13,683 bases of DNA, taken from NCBI GenBank assembly GCA_900551605.1, contig URWS01000007.1, forward strand, positions 1-13,683, in the 5' to 3' direction. This DNA is from an uncultured Collinsella sp. Its GTDB lineage: Bacteria > Actinomycetota > Coriobacteriia > Coriobacteriales > Coriobacteriaceae. This document shows, one piece after another, positions 1-7,030 of the stretch. A program made the translations under genes and the position numbers. The notes under the pieces were generated by a model, which worked only from the letters and a program-made list of their open reading frames with translations, did not search any database and had not been told where the DNA came from. The stretch's first letter is position 1. Every line of letters starts with the position of its first letter.

Positions 1-585
1 GTACTCCTGCTCATCGCCCACGGAAGGAACGACCTTCTTGGGGGTCTTACCAAACAGCGCCAAAACGCGCTTAGACTCACGCGAGAGCGCGGTCATAGAG
101 CGCAGCAGCGGGGTCTTCTTGTCCAGGGCCTCGCCCGTGTAGGAGCAGAAGGCCGTGGGAATGCACAGGACATCGTCCTTAATGAAGGCGGGGCTGGTAG
201 GATCCCAAGCGGTGTAGCCACGGGCCTCGAAGGTGGCACGCAGGCCACCGTTGGGGAAGCTGGAGGCATCCGGCTCGCCCTGGATGAGGTTCTTGCCCGT
301 AAACTTGGTAATGGCGGTGCCGTCGTGGTTGGGCTCCAGGAAGCTGTCGTGCTTCTCGGAAGTAATGCCCGAAAGCGGCTGGAACCAGTGTGCGTAGTGC
401 GTGGCGCCCTTGGAGATAGCCCAGACCTTCATGGCGTGGGCGACGGCGTTGGCCACGTCAAGATCGAGCGGCTCACCGTCCTCGAGGGTTGCAGCGAGGC
501 GCTTCCAAATGTCCTTGGGAAGGTAGTCTTTCATGACTTCCTCAGAGAACACCATGGTCCCGAAGCGGTCAGTAAGATCGGCCAT
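1..585 (-). CDS. glnN: Type III glutamine synthetase, N-terminal part (truncated by window edge)
   Basis: Glutamine synthetase makes glutamine from glutamate, ammonia and ATP in the cytoplasm. No closed reading frame shows here because the 3' end lies outside the window. Reading back from the ATG at 583-585 gives 195 open codons. The protein begins [13 protein letters not shown] and contains stretches I recognise from the large GSIII family: [66 protein letters not shown] and, at the edge, VGDEQEY. Family members are about 700 residues, so roughly a quarter is present. The start is supported by an AGGGAG ribosome site a few bases upstream. The gene diverges from metF, and the shared upstream region contains dyads that could be operators. 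The class III assignment is firm; the symbol glnN is the usual one for this class. Confidence 0.9.
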   Translation of the reverse strand, partial: MADLTDRFGTMVFSEEVMKDYLPKDIWKRLAATLEDGEPLDLDVANAVAHAMKVWAISKGATHYAHWFQPLSGITSEKHDSFLEPNHDGTAITKFTGKNLIQGEPDASSFPNGGLRATFEARGYTAWDPTSPAFIKDDVLCIPTAFCSYTGEALDKKTPLLRSMTALSRESKRVLALFGKTPKKVVPSVGDEQEY

Positions 586-639
586 ACGGAACTCCCTTCG
601 TATCGGCACCGCGTGAGAGGCGGTGTTGATTACTAACGA

Positions 640-661
640 ACGAGTCATAGGTTAGACTCGT
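640..661. promoter_or_regulatory. Inverted repeat upstream of the glutamine synthetase gene
   Basis: ACGAGTC (640-646) and GACTCGT (655-661) form a perfect 7-bp inverted repeat with an 8-nt spacer, 55 nt before the glutamine synthetase start codon. There is no T-run, so it is not a terminator. An operator or 5'-leader hairpin is possible. No regulator can be named from the sequence. Confidence 0.35.
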
Positions 662-670
662 CGTGTTTCC

Positions 671-691
671 GCAACATTACCGTTATGTTGC
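671..691. promoter_or_regulatory. Palindromic operator-like site between glutamine synthetase and metF
   Basis: GCAACAT (671-677) and ATGTTGC (685-691) are a perfect 7-bp inverted repeat around TACCGTT. The size and spacing are typical of a dimeric regulator site. It lies 86 nt upstream of the glutamine synthetase start, so control of that gene is the simplest reading. A GTTTC (665-669) and a GAAAC (698-702) flank it but not symmetrically. It does not match a canonical GlnR tandem box well enough to call one. Confidence 0.35.
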
Positions 692-796
692 TGTCACGAA
701 ACCAATCAATGAGGTTACCGCATCGCGGCGGCGTTGCCGCTCTCAACAGCCAATCAACTGTATAAATTGCAGACCGCTCCCCATGGTTTAAGGGTA

Positions 797-872
797 GTCA
801 ATTTGGGAAGGGGCTCTATTAACTGGTATTTCGCATCAGATACCAGTCTTTATAGCCCCATCCTAGATTGAC
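797..872. repeat. 76-nt imperfect hairpin element in the divergent intergenic region
   Basis: The segment folds back on itself almost end to end. The inner stem is ACTGGTAT (822-829) with ATACCAGT (840-847) around a 10-nt loop. The middle stem is GGGGCT (810-815) with AGCCCC (854-859). The outer stem runs 797-808 with 861-872, all pairs Watson-Crick except two G-T wobbles. A six-nucleotide internal loop and one A-A mismatch separate the stems. Neither side carries a T-run, so it is not an intrinsic terminator. It may be a dispersed palindromic repeat or a structured RNA; both are inference. Confidence 0.6.
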
Positions 873-939
873 CGCTCTGCTATAGGGAATGTCGATAGCG
901 AGGCATCTTTGATTGGTATCCCCGAATAGCGAGTGAAAC

Positions 940-968
940 TCCACCGTGACACAGTGGTGCTGTAGAAT
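940..968 (+). promoter_or_regulatory. Candidate metF promoter region with overlapping dyad
   Basis: TAGAAT (963-968) is a reasonable -10 hexamer 45 nt before the metF start. No convincing -35 is seen at 16-18 nt. Where a -35 would lie there is instead an interrupted dyad, CCAC (940-943) with GTGG (953-956), which could be a regulator site. No SAM, cobalamin or T-box leader features were recognised between here and the start codon. Confidence 0.3.
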
Positions 969-1012
969 CCTTACAACACATCACACTATTTAAGTATCTA
1001 AAGGAGCACGAT

Positions 1013-1885
1013 ATGCGCGTCGACGAGGTTTTTAAGCAGGCAGCACCCCAGGGCACCGCACCCGTTTCGTTTGAGATGTTCCCGCCCAAGGGCGAGCTTT
1101 CCCTCGACACGGCTCGCGAGGTGGCTGGCAATCTGTGCAAGCTTTCGCCGAGCTTTGTCTCGGTCACCTGCTCGGCCGGCGGCTCGGGCAACGGTGCCAC
1201 CACCGCCCCCATCGCGCATATGATTACGAGCGAATTCGATACACCCTCGGTGGCACACCTTACCTGCGTGGGCCGCTCGCACGCCGATATCGCCGCCAAG
1301 ATCGACGAGTATCGCACCACCGGCGTTGAAAACATCCTGGCCCTGCGCGGTGATCTTCCCGCTGGCGCGACCGAGGACGACAAGCCCGCCTCGGACTATG
1401 CCTACGCCCGCGACCTCATCCCCGAGCTCGTCGACGCCGGCTTTTGTGTGGGCGCCGCAGCCTACCCCGAGGGCCACATTGCCTGTGAGGACCTCAACGC
1501 TTCGGTCGAATACCTCAAGCAAAAACAGGACGCCGGCGCGAGCTTCTTTGTGACACAGCTCTTTTTTGATAACGAGTGCTTCTACCGTTTTCGCGAGCTT
1601 GCCGACAAGGCCGGTATCACCGTGCCCATTACCGCGGGCATCATGCCGTTTATGGGCAAGTCACAGATCAGTCGCATGGTCTTTATGTGCGGCGCATCGC
1701 TGCCCTCCCCCGTCATCAAGATTCTCGCCAAGTACGAGAACGACCCCGAGAGCCTGCAGGCAGCCGGTGTAGATTATGCCGCCCGTCAGCTTTGCGACCT
1801 CAAGGAGCACGGCGCCGACGGTCTGCACCTGTACACTATGAATCGTCCTGCAATCGCCGCAACCATTATGGAGCGCCTGGGGTAA
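1013..1885 (+). CDS. metF: 5,10-methylenetetrahydrofolate reductase
   Basis: A flavin enzyme that reduces 5,10-methylene-tetrahydrofolate to 5-methyl-tetrahydrofolate, the methyl donor for methionine synthase, in the cytoplasm. The protein is 290 residues, the normal size of the bacterial single-domain form. Visible family motifs are SFEMFPPKG with the likely catalytic Glu21, NILALRGDLP with Asp114 (the flavin-contacting aspartate of the family), FFVTQLFFDN and ITAGIMPF. The ATG at 1013 follows AAGGAG (1001-1006) at a 6-nt spacing. The stop TAA overlaps the next gene's start as TAATG, so the two are probably translationally coupled. It is the first gene of a metF / activation protein / metH operon. 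The electron donor, NADH or ferredoxin through a partner protein, cannot be read from the sequence. Confidence 0.95.
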   Translation: MRVDEVFKQAAPQGTAPVSFEMFPPKGELSLDTAREVAGNLCKLSPSFVSVTCSAGGSGNGATTAPIAHMITSEFDTPSVAHLTCVGRSHADIAAKIDEYRTTGVENILALRGDLPAGATEDDKPASDYAYARDLIPELVDAGFCVGAAAYPEGHIACEDLNASVEYLKQKQDAGASFFVTQLFFDNECFYRFRELADKAGITVPITAGIMPFMGKSQISRMVFMCGASLPSPVIKILAKYENDPESLQAAGVDYAARQLCDLKEHGADGLHLYTMNRPAIAATIMERLG

Positions 1886-2673
1886 TGGAAAAACCGCACA
1901 TCGATACAACCGCTGTCGAAGTGCCGGCCGACCTTGCGTCGCCGGCGCTTTATCGTATCGATGCTGCCCACCATCCCCGCGTCGACCGTGCCGAAATGTT
2001 GCGCTATCTGGGCTACGGCGGTCAGCAGATTGAGCCCGAGTTGTCGCAGCGTATTGAGCTTGTCGTTGAGCGTCTGGAACTGGACATTGAGCCCCGTGGC
2101 GTGCGGCGCGTGTTTGCCGTCGATGCCACGGGCGTGGACGAGCAGGGCGAGCCTTGCATTCGCTTGGTCGGCACCAACGTTGAGCTGCGTGGTCGCGACA
2201 TCTATCGCCATCTCAAAGACGCCCGCTTTGCCGCGCTCATGGCATGCACCCTCGGCATGGACGCCGAGCGTCGTCTGCGCACCACGGGAGCCCAGCAGCC
2301 CCTAGAGGGAGCCGTGCTCGACGCCGCATGCTCTGCCTATGTAGAAGCCGCCGTCGAGCAGATGGACCAGCAGGTCAAGGCTGCGGCCACCGCACACGGA
2401 CTCGCCGGTAACTGGCGCTTTAGCCCCGGCTACGGCGACTGCCCGCTTACGGCACAGCGCTCGATCGTGGCCGCACTCAACGCCACGCGGCTCATCGGGC
2501 TTACCGTCACCCCCACCAGCCTGCTCATGCCCACCAAGAGCGTGACCGCGGTGATCGGCCTGTTTGATGGCGAGGTCCACGACGCCCAAAGCCGCCCCAC
2601 CTGCACTATCTGCCGCATGCGCGAGCACTGCCGCTTCCGCGCCGCCCACACCACCTGCTATTCCAGCCATTAG
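1885..2673 (+). CDS. Free-standing methionine synthase activation domain protein with four-Cys tail
   Basis: Cobalamin-dependent methionine synthase occasionally oxidises to inactive cob(II)alamin. Its activation domain binds S-adenosylmethionine and allows reductive remethylation. Here that domain is a separate protein of 262 residues encoded just before a metH that lacks it. The key signature is R178-F-S-P181-G182-Y183 followed by GDCP, matching the R-x-x-P-G-Y AdoMet-binding motif of the MetH C-terminal domain. The early VDRAEMLRYLGYGG is typical of stand-alone members. The C-terminus carries Cys240, Cys243, Cys249 and Cys258 (C-x2-C-x5-C-x8-C), absent from the E. coli domain and able in principle to bind a metal or Fe-S cluster (inference). 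The ATG at 1885 overlaps the metF stop codon. Confidence 0.85.
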   Translation: MEKPHIDTTAVEVPADLASPALYRIDAAHHPRVDRAEMLRYLGYGGQQIEPELSQRIELVVERLELDIEPRGVRRVFAVDATGVDEQGEPCIRLVGTNVELRGRDIYRHLKDARFAALMACTLGMDAERRLRTTGAQQPLEGAVLDAACSAYVEAAVEQMDQQVKAAATAHGLAGNWRFSPGYGDCPLTAQRSIVAALNATRLIGLTVTPTSLLMPTKSVTAVIGLFDGEVHDAQSRPTCTICRMREHCRFRAAHTTCYSSH

Positions 2674-2676
2674 GAG
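2671..2676 (+). promoter_or_regulatory. metH ribosome binding site overlapping the upstream stop codon
   Basis: TAGGAG combines the TAG stop of the activation protein (2671-2673) with an AGGAG Shine-Dalgarno (2672-2676), 7 nt before the metH ATG at 2684. This fixes the metH start and means terminating ribosomes sit directly on the next initiation site. Confidence 0.7.
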
Positions 2677-2683
2677 CTCATTG

Positions 2684-5242
2684 ATGTTTACTCCGCTTAT
2701 CACTCATGATTCTGACGGTGCTGCGCTGGCGGCACCTGTCAATGCTGCGCGCTGCAACGGGGCTGCATACAAGACGCGCACAATCGACGACCTTCGCATT
2801 AAGGACGATCGACTGCGCGCCGCCATCGAGGGCACGGGACACCTGCTGTTCGACGGCGGCATGGGCACCATGCTGCAGGCGGCCGGCATGAAGGCCGGCG
2901 CCCTACCCGAGCTGCTCAACTTTGAGGAGCCCCAGGTCATTACCGACATCCAGCGTCAGTACGTCGAGGCCGGCTGCGACGTGATCACCGCCAACACCTT
3001 TGGCGCCAACGCGCACAAGCTCGATGGCGCCGCCACCGTGGCAGATGTCTTTGCCGCGGCCGTCACCTGCGCTCGTGAGGCCGGCGCCCGCTACGTTGCC
3101 GGCGACATCGGCCCCATCGGCGCCCTGCTTCGCCCCCTGGGTACCCTCAGCTTCGACGAGGCCTACGACCTCTTTGCCGAGGAGGTGCGCGCTGGCGTCG
3201 CCGCGGGCGTAGACCTCTTTATCATCGAAACCATGACCGACCTGGCCGAAATCAAGGCGGCGGTCCTTGCCTGCCGCGAGAACTCCGACCTGCCCGTCTT
3301 TGCCACCATGACCTTTGAGGAAGACGGCCGCACATTCCTGGGTACGAGTCCCGAGGTGGCCGCCATCACGCTCGACGCCATCGGCGCCGACGTCCTGGGT
3401 ATCAACTGCAGCCAGGGACCGGCCGAGCTCCGAGGGCTCGCTGCACGCATGCTCACCGTTACCGACAAGCCCGTTATGGTGCAGGCCAATGCGGGACTAC
3501 CCCGCGTGGACGATGACGGCAATACCGTCTTTGATATCCAGGCACCCGAGTACGCCGAGGCCGTCGCCGGCATGATCGAGGACGGCGTAAGCGTTGTGGG
3601 CGGCTGCTGCGGCACCACGCCGGCGCACATGGCGGCCTTGCGCACGCTTATCGACAATCACACGCCCAGCCCGCGCCACCGCAAGCCCAGCATGTCGGTC
3701 ACGAGCGCCCAGACGGTCGTGGACCTTCCCTGCGACGGCCACAAGATCGCCGTCATCGGCGAGCGCATCAATCCCACCGGCAAAAAGCGCCTGCAGCAGG
3801 CCCTGCGCGACGGTGACCTTGACTACGTCGTAAGCCAGGGCATCAGCCAGCAAGAGCAAGGTGCCGATATCCTGGACGTCAACGTGGGCCTGCCCGAGAT
3901 CGACGAGGTCAAGATCATCCAGCAGGCCACCGAGCAGCTCCAGGGTTCCACGCTCCTGCCGCTGCAGATCGACTCCACCGACCCCGCAGCCGTCGAGGCC
4001 GCCGTGCGCCGCTACGCCGGCAAGCCCATCATCAACTCGGTCAATGGCAAACAGCAGATCATGGATGAGATCTTTCCGCTAGTCGCCCACTACGGCACCA
4101 ACGTCGTCGGCCTCACGCTCGACGAAGGCGGCATCCCCGATACCGCCGAGGCTCGCTTCGCCATCGCCGAGCGCATCGTGGCCGAGGCTGCCCGCTACGG
4201 TATCGGCCCAGACCGCATCCTCATCGACTGCCTGGTCATGACCGCCTCGACCAATCAACGCCAGGCCGAACAGATCCTGCGCGCCATGTCCCTGTGCAAG
4301 GAGCGTCTGGGCGTCAAGTGCGCGCTCGGCGTGTCGAACATCAGCTTTGGCCTGCCCGCCCGCCCGTTGCTGGGCTCGGTCTTTTTGGCCGCCGCCTTCG
4401 GCGCAGGCCTGGACGCCCCCATCATGAACCCGGGCTCCAAGCGCTTTATGGACACCGTTTACAGCTATCGCGTCTTGAGCGTTGAGGACGAGGGCTCGAC
4501 CGGATACATCGAGCGCTACGCCGGCTGGACCGATCCGTACAAGATCGCCGCGAACCCGGCGGCGGCCCAGGCGGTATCGACCGACGCCGCGCCCGCTGCT
4601 GGCACCGCCGGCACCGACGGCACCGACGACCCGATTCGTCGCATGGTCGTCTCGGGCCGCAAAGGCGAAATCGCTGCCGAGACTGAGCGTCTGCTGGCAG
4701 ATCATGACGCCATGGACCTCATCAACAATCACTTTATCCCCGCCCTCGACGAAGTTGGCGTCCTCTTTGACCAGGGCAAGTTCTTCTTGCCGCAGCTCAT
4801 GGCCTCGGCCGAGGCAGCGCGTGTGGGCTTCGACACCATCAAGCGGCTGATGCCCGCCGGCGAGATTGCCGACAAGGGCAAGATCTGCGTGGCCACCGTC
4901 AAGGGCGATATCCACGACATCGGTAAGAACATCGTCAAGATGCTGCTCGATAACTACGGCTATACCGTCTTTGACCTAGGCCGCGACGTCGACCCGCAAG
5001 AGGTGCTCAAGACCGTACAGGAGCGCGACATCAAGCTCGTCGGCCTTTCGGCGCTTATGACTACCACGGTCGTCGCCATGGAGGAGACCATCAAATTGCT
5101 TCATGCCGAGGTGCCGGGCGTCAAGATCATCGTAGGCGGCGCCGTACTCACCCCCGAATATGCTAAGCAGATCGGCGCGGACTACTACGCCAAGGACGCC
5201 GCCGAAAGCGCTCGTATCGCCGAAGAGGTCTTTGGGCAGTAA
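2684..5242 (+). CDS. metH: Cobalamin-dependent methionine synthase lacking the activation domain
   Basis: Transfers the methyl group of 5-methyl-tetrahydrofolate through cobalamin to homocysteine. The 852-residue protein has, in order: a poorly conserved 50-residue N-terminus; a homocysteine-binding barrel from LLFDGGMGTML (residue 54), with zinc ligands Cys242 (GINCSQGP) and Cys308-Cys309 (GGCCGTTP); a pterin-binding domain starting near VIGERINPTG (357); an Ala/Thr/Gly-rich linker (about 625-648); a helical cap domain; and a Rossmann cobalamin domain with D742-I-H744-D-I-G, where His744 should ligate cobalt. E. coli MetH is about 1,230 residues. The missing C-terminal activation domain is encoded separately just upstream. 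The ATG at 2684 is chosen because AGGAG lies 7 nt before it; a longer reading from 2564 would overlap the previous gene by 110 nt. Confidence 0.95.
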   Translation: MFTPLITHDSDGAALAAPVNAARCNGAAYKTRTIDDLRIKDDRLRAAIEGTGHLLFDGGMGTMLQAAGMKAGALPELLNFEEPQVITDIQRQYVEAGCDVITANTFGANAHKLDGAATVADVFAAAVTCAREAGARYVAGDIGPIGALLRPLGTLSFDEAYDLFAEEVRAGVAAGVDLFIIETMTDLAEIKAAVLACRENSDLPVFATMTFEEDGRTFLGTSPEVAAITLDAIGADVLGINCSQGPAELRGLAARMLTVTDKPVMVQANAGLPRVDDDGNTVFDIQAPEYAEAVAGMIEDGVSVVGGCCGTTPAHMAALRTLIDNHTPSPRHRKPSMSVTSAQTVVDLPCDGHKIAVIGERINPTGKKRLQQALRDGDLDYVVSQGISQQEQGADILDVNVGLPEIDEVKIIQQATEQLQGSTLLPLQIDSTDPAAVEAAVRRYAGKPIINSVNGKQQIMDEIFPLVAHYGTNVVGLTLDEGGIPDTAEARFAIAERIVAEAARYGIGPDRILIDCLVMTASTNQRQAEQILRAMSLCKERLGVKCALGVSNISFGLPARPLLGSVFLAAAFGAGLDAPIMNPGSKRFMDTVYSYRVLSVEDEGSTGYIERYAGWTDPYKIAANPAAAQAVSTDAAPAAGTAGTDGTDDPIRRMVVSGRKGEIAAETERLLADHDAMDLINNHFIPALDEVGVLFDQGKFFLPQLMASAEAARVGFDTIKRLMPAGEIADKGKICVATVKGDIHDIGKNIVKMLLDNYGYTVFDLGRDVDPQEVLKTVQERDIKLVGLSALMTTTVVAMEETIKLLHAEVPGVKIIVGGAVLTPEYAKQIGADYYAKDAAESARIAEEVFGQ

Positions 5243-5268
5243 CACAACGGAAACAACCGAGTACCAAA

Positions 5269-5304
5269 ACGTGCCGCGCGCGCCATTTGGCACGTGCGGC
5301 ACGT
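5269..5304. promoter_or_regulatory. GC-rich inverted repeat between metH and the DUF711 gene
   Basis: ACGTGCCGC (5269-5277) and GCGGCACGT (5296-5304) form a perfect 9-bp inverted repeat with an 18-nt loop. GTGCC (5271-5275) can alternatively pair with GGCAC (5289-5293), so two exclusive folds exist. No T-run follows, which argues against an intrinsic terminator. A TAGAAT hexamer (5305-5310) abuts its right end and could be a -10, making the dyad an operator, but no good -35 is seen. Confidence 0.4.
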
Positions 5305-5350
5305 TAGAATAGAAAAGACTATGCTCGTTTTGGCAGATAGGAGCGCAAGG

Positions 5351-6715
5351 ATGGCGATCACGCCCGCAGAAATCGCGGAAACCCGCGGCATGGTTGAGGA
5401 GCAGAACCTCGACATCAGGACCATCACCATGGGTGTTTCGCTCATGGGTTGCGGCGACGAGAACCTCGACCGCATGTGCACGAAGATCTACGACCACGTG
5501 ACGCACACGGCTGAGCATCTGGTCGAGACCGCCGAGAACCTCGAGCGCGAGTACGGTATCCCCATCGTCAACAAGCGCGTTTCCGTCACCCCGGTGGCGC
5601 AGATTGCCGCGTGCTGCAAGGATGAGGACCTCACCCCCATCGCGCACGCCCTCGACCGCGCGGCCGAGACGCTCGGCATCGATTACCTGGGCGGCTTCTC
5701 CGCACTTGTCCAGAAGGGTATCGGCGACGCCGACCGCCGCGTCATCCAGTCCATCCCCCAGGCGCTCGCCACCACGAGCCGTGTCTGCTCCAGTGTCAAC
5801 GTCGCCAGCCTGCGCGCCGGCATCAACATGGACGCCGTGCTTATGGCCGCCCAGACCATCATCGATGCCGCTAAACTCACGGCCGACCAGGATTCCGTCG
5901 GCGCTTCCAAGTTTGTCTGCTTTGCCAACATGGTCGAGGACTCCCCGTTTATGGCGGGCGCCGTCCACGGCGGTGGCGAGGCCGACGCCGTCATCAACGT
6001 AGGCGTATCGGGCCCCGGCGTTATGGCCGCAGCCCTGGAGACGCTGCCCGATTCCGCATCGATGATGGAGGTCGCCGAGAAGATTAAGCAGACCGCCTTT
6101 AAGATCACCCGCGCCGGCGAGCTCATGAGCCGCGAGGCCGCCCATCGCCTGGGTGTCGAGAAGGGCATCGTCGACCTGTCGCTGGCTCCCACGCCTGCCA
6201 TCGGCGACTCCGTCGCGCGCATCCTCGAGATCATCGGCGTGGGCACCTGCGGTGGCCCGGGCACGACTTGCGCGCTCGCCATGCTCAACGATGCCGTCAA
6301 GAAGGGCGGCGTCATGGCCAGCTCCAGCGTGGGCGGTCTCTCCGGCGCCTTTATCCCCGTGTCCGAGGACGCCGGCATGATTACCGCCGTCGAGGCCGGC
6401 GCGCTTTCGCTCGAGAAGCTCGAGGCCATGACCTGCGTGTGCTCCGTTGGCCTGGACATGATCGCCATCCCCGGTGACACCCCGGTCGAGACCATCGCCG
6501 GCATCATCGCCGACGAGATGGCCATCGGCGTCATCAACAACAAGACCACGGCCGTGCGCGTGATCCCCGCCATCGGCAAGGGCGTGGGCGACTGCGTCGA
6601 GTATGGCGGCCTGTTTGGCCGTGCACCCATCATGCCGGTGAACCCCAACGCCGGCACCGTGCTTGCCCACCGTGGTGGACGTTTCCCGGCGCCGCTGAAC
6701 TCGCTGAAGAACTAG
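5351..6715 (+). CDS. DUF711 / UPF0210 (PFL family) protein
   Basis: A 454-residue protein of the conserved UPF0210/DUF711 family, sometimes called PFL family protein because its fold resembles pyruvate formate-lyase. Its biochemical role is unknown. Recognised stretches include [16 protein letters not shown] near the N-terminus, [31 protein letters not shown] and [22 protein letters not shown]. Length matches the usual 450 or so. No glycyl-radical motif (R-V-x-G-Y) is present, so a radical enzyme mechanism is not supported. The ATG at 5351 is chosen because AGGAG (5339-5343) lies 7 nt upstream; GTG 5294 and ATG 5321 are in frame but lack such a site. In many genomes this family is encoded beside a small ACT-domain (UPF0237) protein; none is adjacent here. 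It lies 108 nt after metH. Confidence 0.88.
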   Translation: MAITPAEIAETRGMVEEQNLDIRTITMGVSLMGCGDENLDRMCTKIYDHVTHTAEHLVETAENLEREYGIPIVNKRVSVTPVAQIAACCKDEDLTPIAHALDRAAETLGIDYLGGFSALVQKGIGDADRRVIQSIPQALATTSRVCSSVNVASLRAGINMDAVLMAAQTIIDAAKLTADQDSVGASKFVCFANMVEDSPFMAGAVHGGGEADAVINVGVSGPGVMAAALETLPDSASMMEVAEKIKQTAFKITRAGELMSREAAHRLGVEKGIVDLSLAPTPAIGDSVARILEIIGVGTCGGPGTTCALAMLNDAVKKGGVMASSSVGGLSGAFIPVSEDAGMITAVEAGALSLEKLEAMTCVCSVGLDMIAIPGDTPVETIAGIIADEMAIGVINNKTTAVRVIPAIGKGVGDCVEYGGLFGRAPIMPVNPNAGTVLAHRGGRFPAPLNSLKN

Positions 6716-6731
6716 CTGAGGGGACTGGCGA

Positions 6732-6865
6732 GGAGCCCCGGGGAGGGCAAATATATAAGGTCGCCTGCTCGGACAGTCCTGACTCGCACGGAGAGCACAT
6801 TAAGTGCTCTCCGGCTCGTGCGGAACTCGCGATCGACCTTATATATTTGCCCTCCCCGGGGCTCC
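6732..6865. repeat. 134-nt giant palindrome with perfect 32-nt arms
   Basis: The left arm 6732-6763 (begins GGAGCCCCGGGG, ends ATATATAAGGTCG) is the exact reverse complement of 6834-6865. The pairing stops abruptly at both ends. The 70-nt centre holds another perfect hairpin, GGAGAGCAC (6790-6798) with GTGCTCTCC (6804-6812) around ATTAA, extended by CGCAC (6785-6789) with GTGCG (6818-6822) across a 5-nt bulge. Each arm contains CCCCGGGG and an AT-rich TATATA stretch. It starts 16 nt after the DUF711 stop and has no T-run on either side. It looks like a MITE-like palindromic repeat or the template of a structured RNA; the terminal symmetry is seen, the identity is inferred. Confidence 0.8.
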
Positions 6866-6942
6866 CGCACATCTCAACCTTGGCTGGGTTCTATCCCGGT
6901 TGCAGTTGCTTCGCTCCTGCACCACTTGGCTGGTATGGCGGT

Positions 6943-6971
6943 TTGGCGTTGGATCGGTTCTTTCTGATATA
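6943..6971 (+). promoter_or_regulatory. Possible promoter of the methyltransferase gene
   Basis: TTGGCG (6943-6948) and GATATA (6966-6971) are 17 nt apart, a plausible housekeeping -35/-10 pair about 60 nt before the proposed GTG start. The match to consensus is only moderate. The rest of 6866-7030 shows no gene that I can support; it is noticeably richer in T than the flanking operon. Confidence 0.3.
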
Positions 6972-7017
6972 TGCTGGTTGCGGCTCTTCTTTTGGGAGGG
7001 GTCGCTTTTTTGTTGCT

Positions 7018-7023
7018 AGGAGG
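7018..7023 (+). promoter_or_regulatory. Shine-Dalgarno site that decides the methyltransferase start
   Basis: AGGAGG is a perfect ribosome binding sequence 7 nt before the in-frame GTG at 7031. The upstream in-frame ATG at 6971 has no such site in front of it. Confidence 0.65.
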
Positions 7024-7030
7024 TTGGCCC

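Noticed and set aside
873..1012. SAM, cobalamin or T-box riboswitch ahead of metF
   Set aside because: Looked for because of the methionine and B12 context. No conserved core of these classes was recognised, and no terminator hairpin with T-run precedes the gene.
2564..2683. Extended metH start 40 codons upstream
   Set aside because: It overlaps the activation protein gene in another frame, the added residues look like random low-complexity sequence, and ATG 2684 has an AGGAG 7 nt upstream.
4976..6670. A 564-codon open frame on the minus strand opposite the end of metH and the DUF711 gene
   Set aside because: Its translation is low-complexity, rich in Gly, His, Asp and Ala, as expected for the complement of a GC-rich gene. 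It overlaps two well-supported genes and shows no family motif.
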